Positions 63,930-64,000 of a DNA stretch of 64,000 bases are shown here, one piece after another. The DNA lies in the NCBI GenBank assembly GCA_963703665.1, contig CAVPFB010000010.1, forward strand, positions 124,001 through 188,000, written 5' to 3'. Made by a program: the position numbers and the translations under genes. Positions within the stretch are counted from its first letter, which is position 1. Each line of letters starts with the position of its first letter. The notes beneath the pieces were generated by a model. It saw only the letters and a list, made by a program, of their open reading frames with translations. It searched no databases and had not been told where the DNA came from. The stretch is from AP-15 sp963703665. GTDB lineage: Bacteria; Pseudomonadota; Alphaproteobacteria; ATCC43930; CGMCC-115725.

Positions 63930-64000
63930 GCCTGTTCCCCCGCGAGCCCGCAACCCTCCGCCCCGCTCCGCCGTTCTCCGCATGCGTCAGATGCAGAACG

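Overview
The window is GC-rich DNA from an alphaproteobacterium, most likely Rhodospirillales- or Hyphomicrobiales-like; no species is assigned. Support comes from a SciP/DUF1153 gene, Flp pilins, an aerobic-type cobaltochelatase pair (cobS, cobT) behind a small DnaJ protein, a HrcA/CIRCE-controlled groESL operon, and REP-type palindromes typical of this class. No rRNA, tRNA or CRISPR array was recognised.

Layout. 0-8 kb: a family-1 (sugar-type) ABC importer on the minus strand with two paralogous binding proteins, and three tandem small secreted proteins inside it (one decayed). 8-17 kb: housekeeping and stress genes (FMN reductase, SDR, polyphosphate-type glucokinase, DUF2272 lipoprotein, phosphatase, MlaC-like protein, glutathione synthetase, SirB1-like protein, hydrolase). 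17-20 kb: groES, groEL, dnaJ-like. 20-26 kb: cobS, cobT, an HpaB-family gene and a pectate-lyase-like gene, all broken by single-base shifts. 26-32 kb: NHL protein, YqgE, a 16-unit TPR protein, HicBA, universal stress protein. 32-45 kb: UDP-ManNAcA genes (wecC, wecB), an epimerase, and an exosortase-linked region with two TIGR03694-type acyltransferases, a flavin oxidoreductase, a PEP-CTERM protein behind a sigma-54 promoter, a membrane protein and a methyltransferase. 45-49 kb: ABC1 kinase, HAD phosphatase, enoyl-CoA hydratase. 49-52.4 kb: a mobile-looking island with an IS-derived element, possible Xer-type repeats, a plasmid-like ORF and a three-gene unit ending in a HEPN-like protein. 52-58 kb: RadC with an extra N-terminal domain, acyl-CoA dehydrogenase, and trpB/trpA split by a VapBC cassette that carries a second copy of the trpB 3' end. 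58-64 kb: SciP-like regulator, GT87 glycosyltransferase, three Flp pilins, RecQ.

Two themes stand out. The 32-45 kb region looks like an exopolysaccharide/PEP-CTERM surface locus with acyl-transfer chemistry attached; no exosortase is in view. Separately, about 24 single-base frame breaks fall in conserved genes, roughly 19 of them apparent +1 insertions. That bias suggests sequence error as much as real gene decay, so the broken genes should be read with caution.
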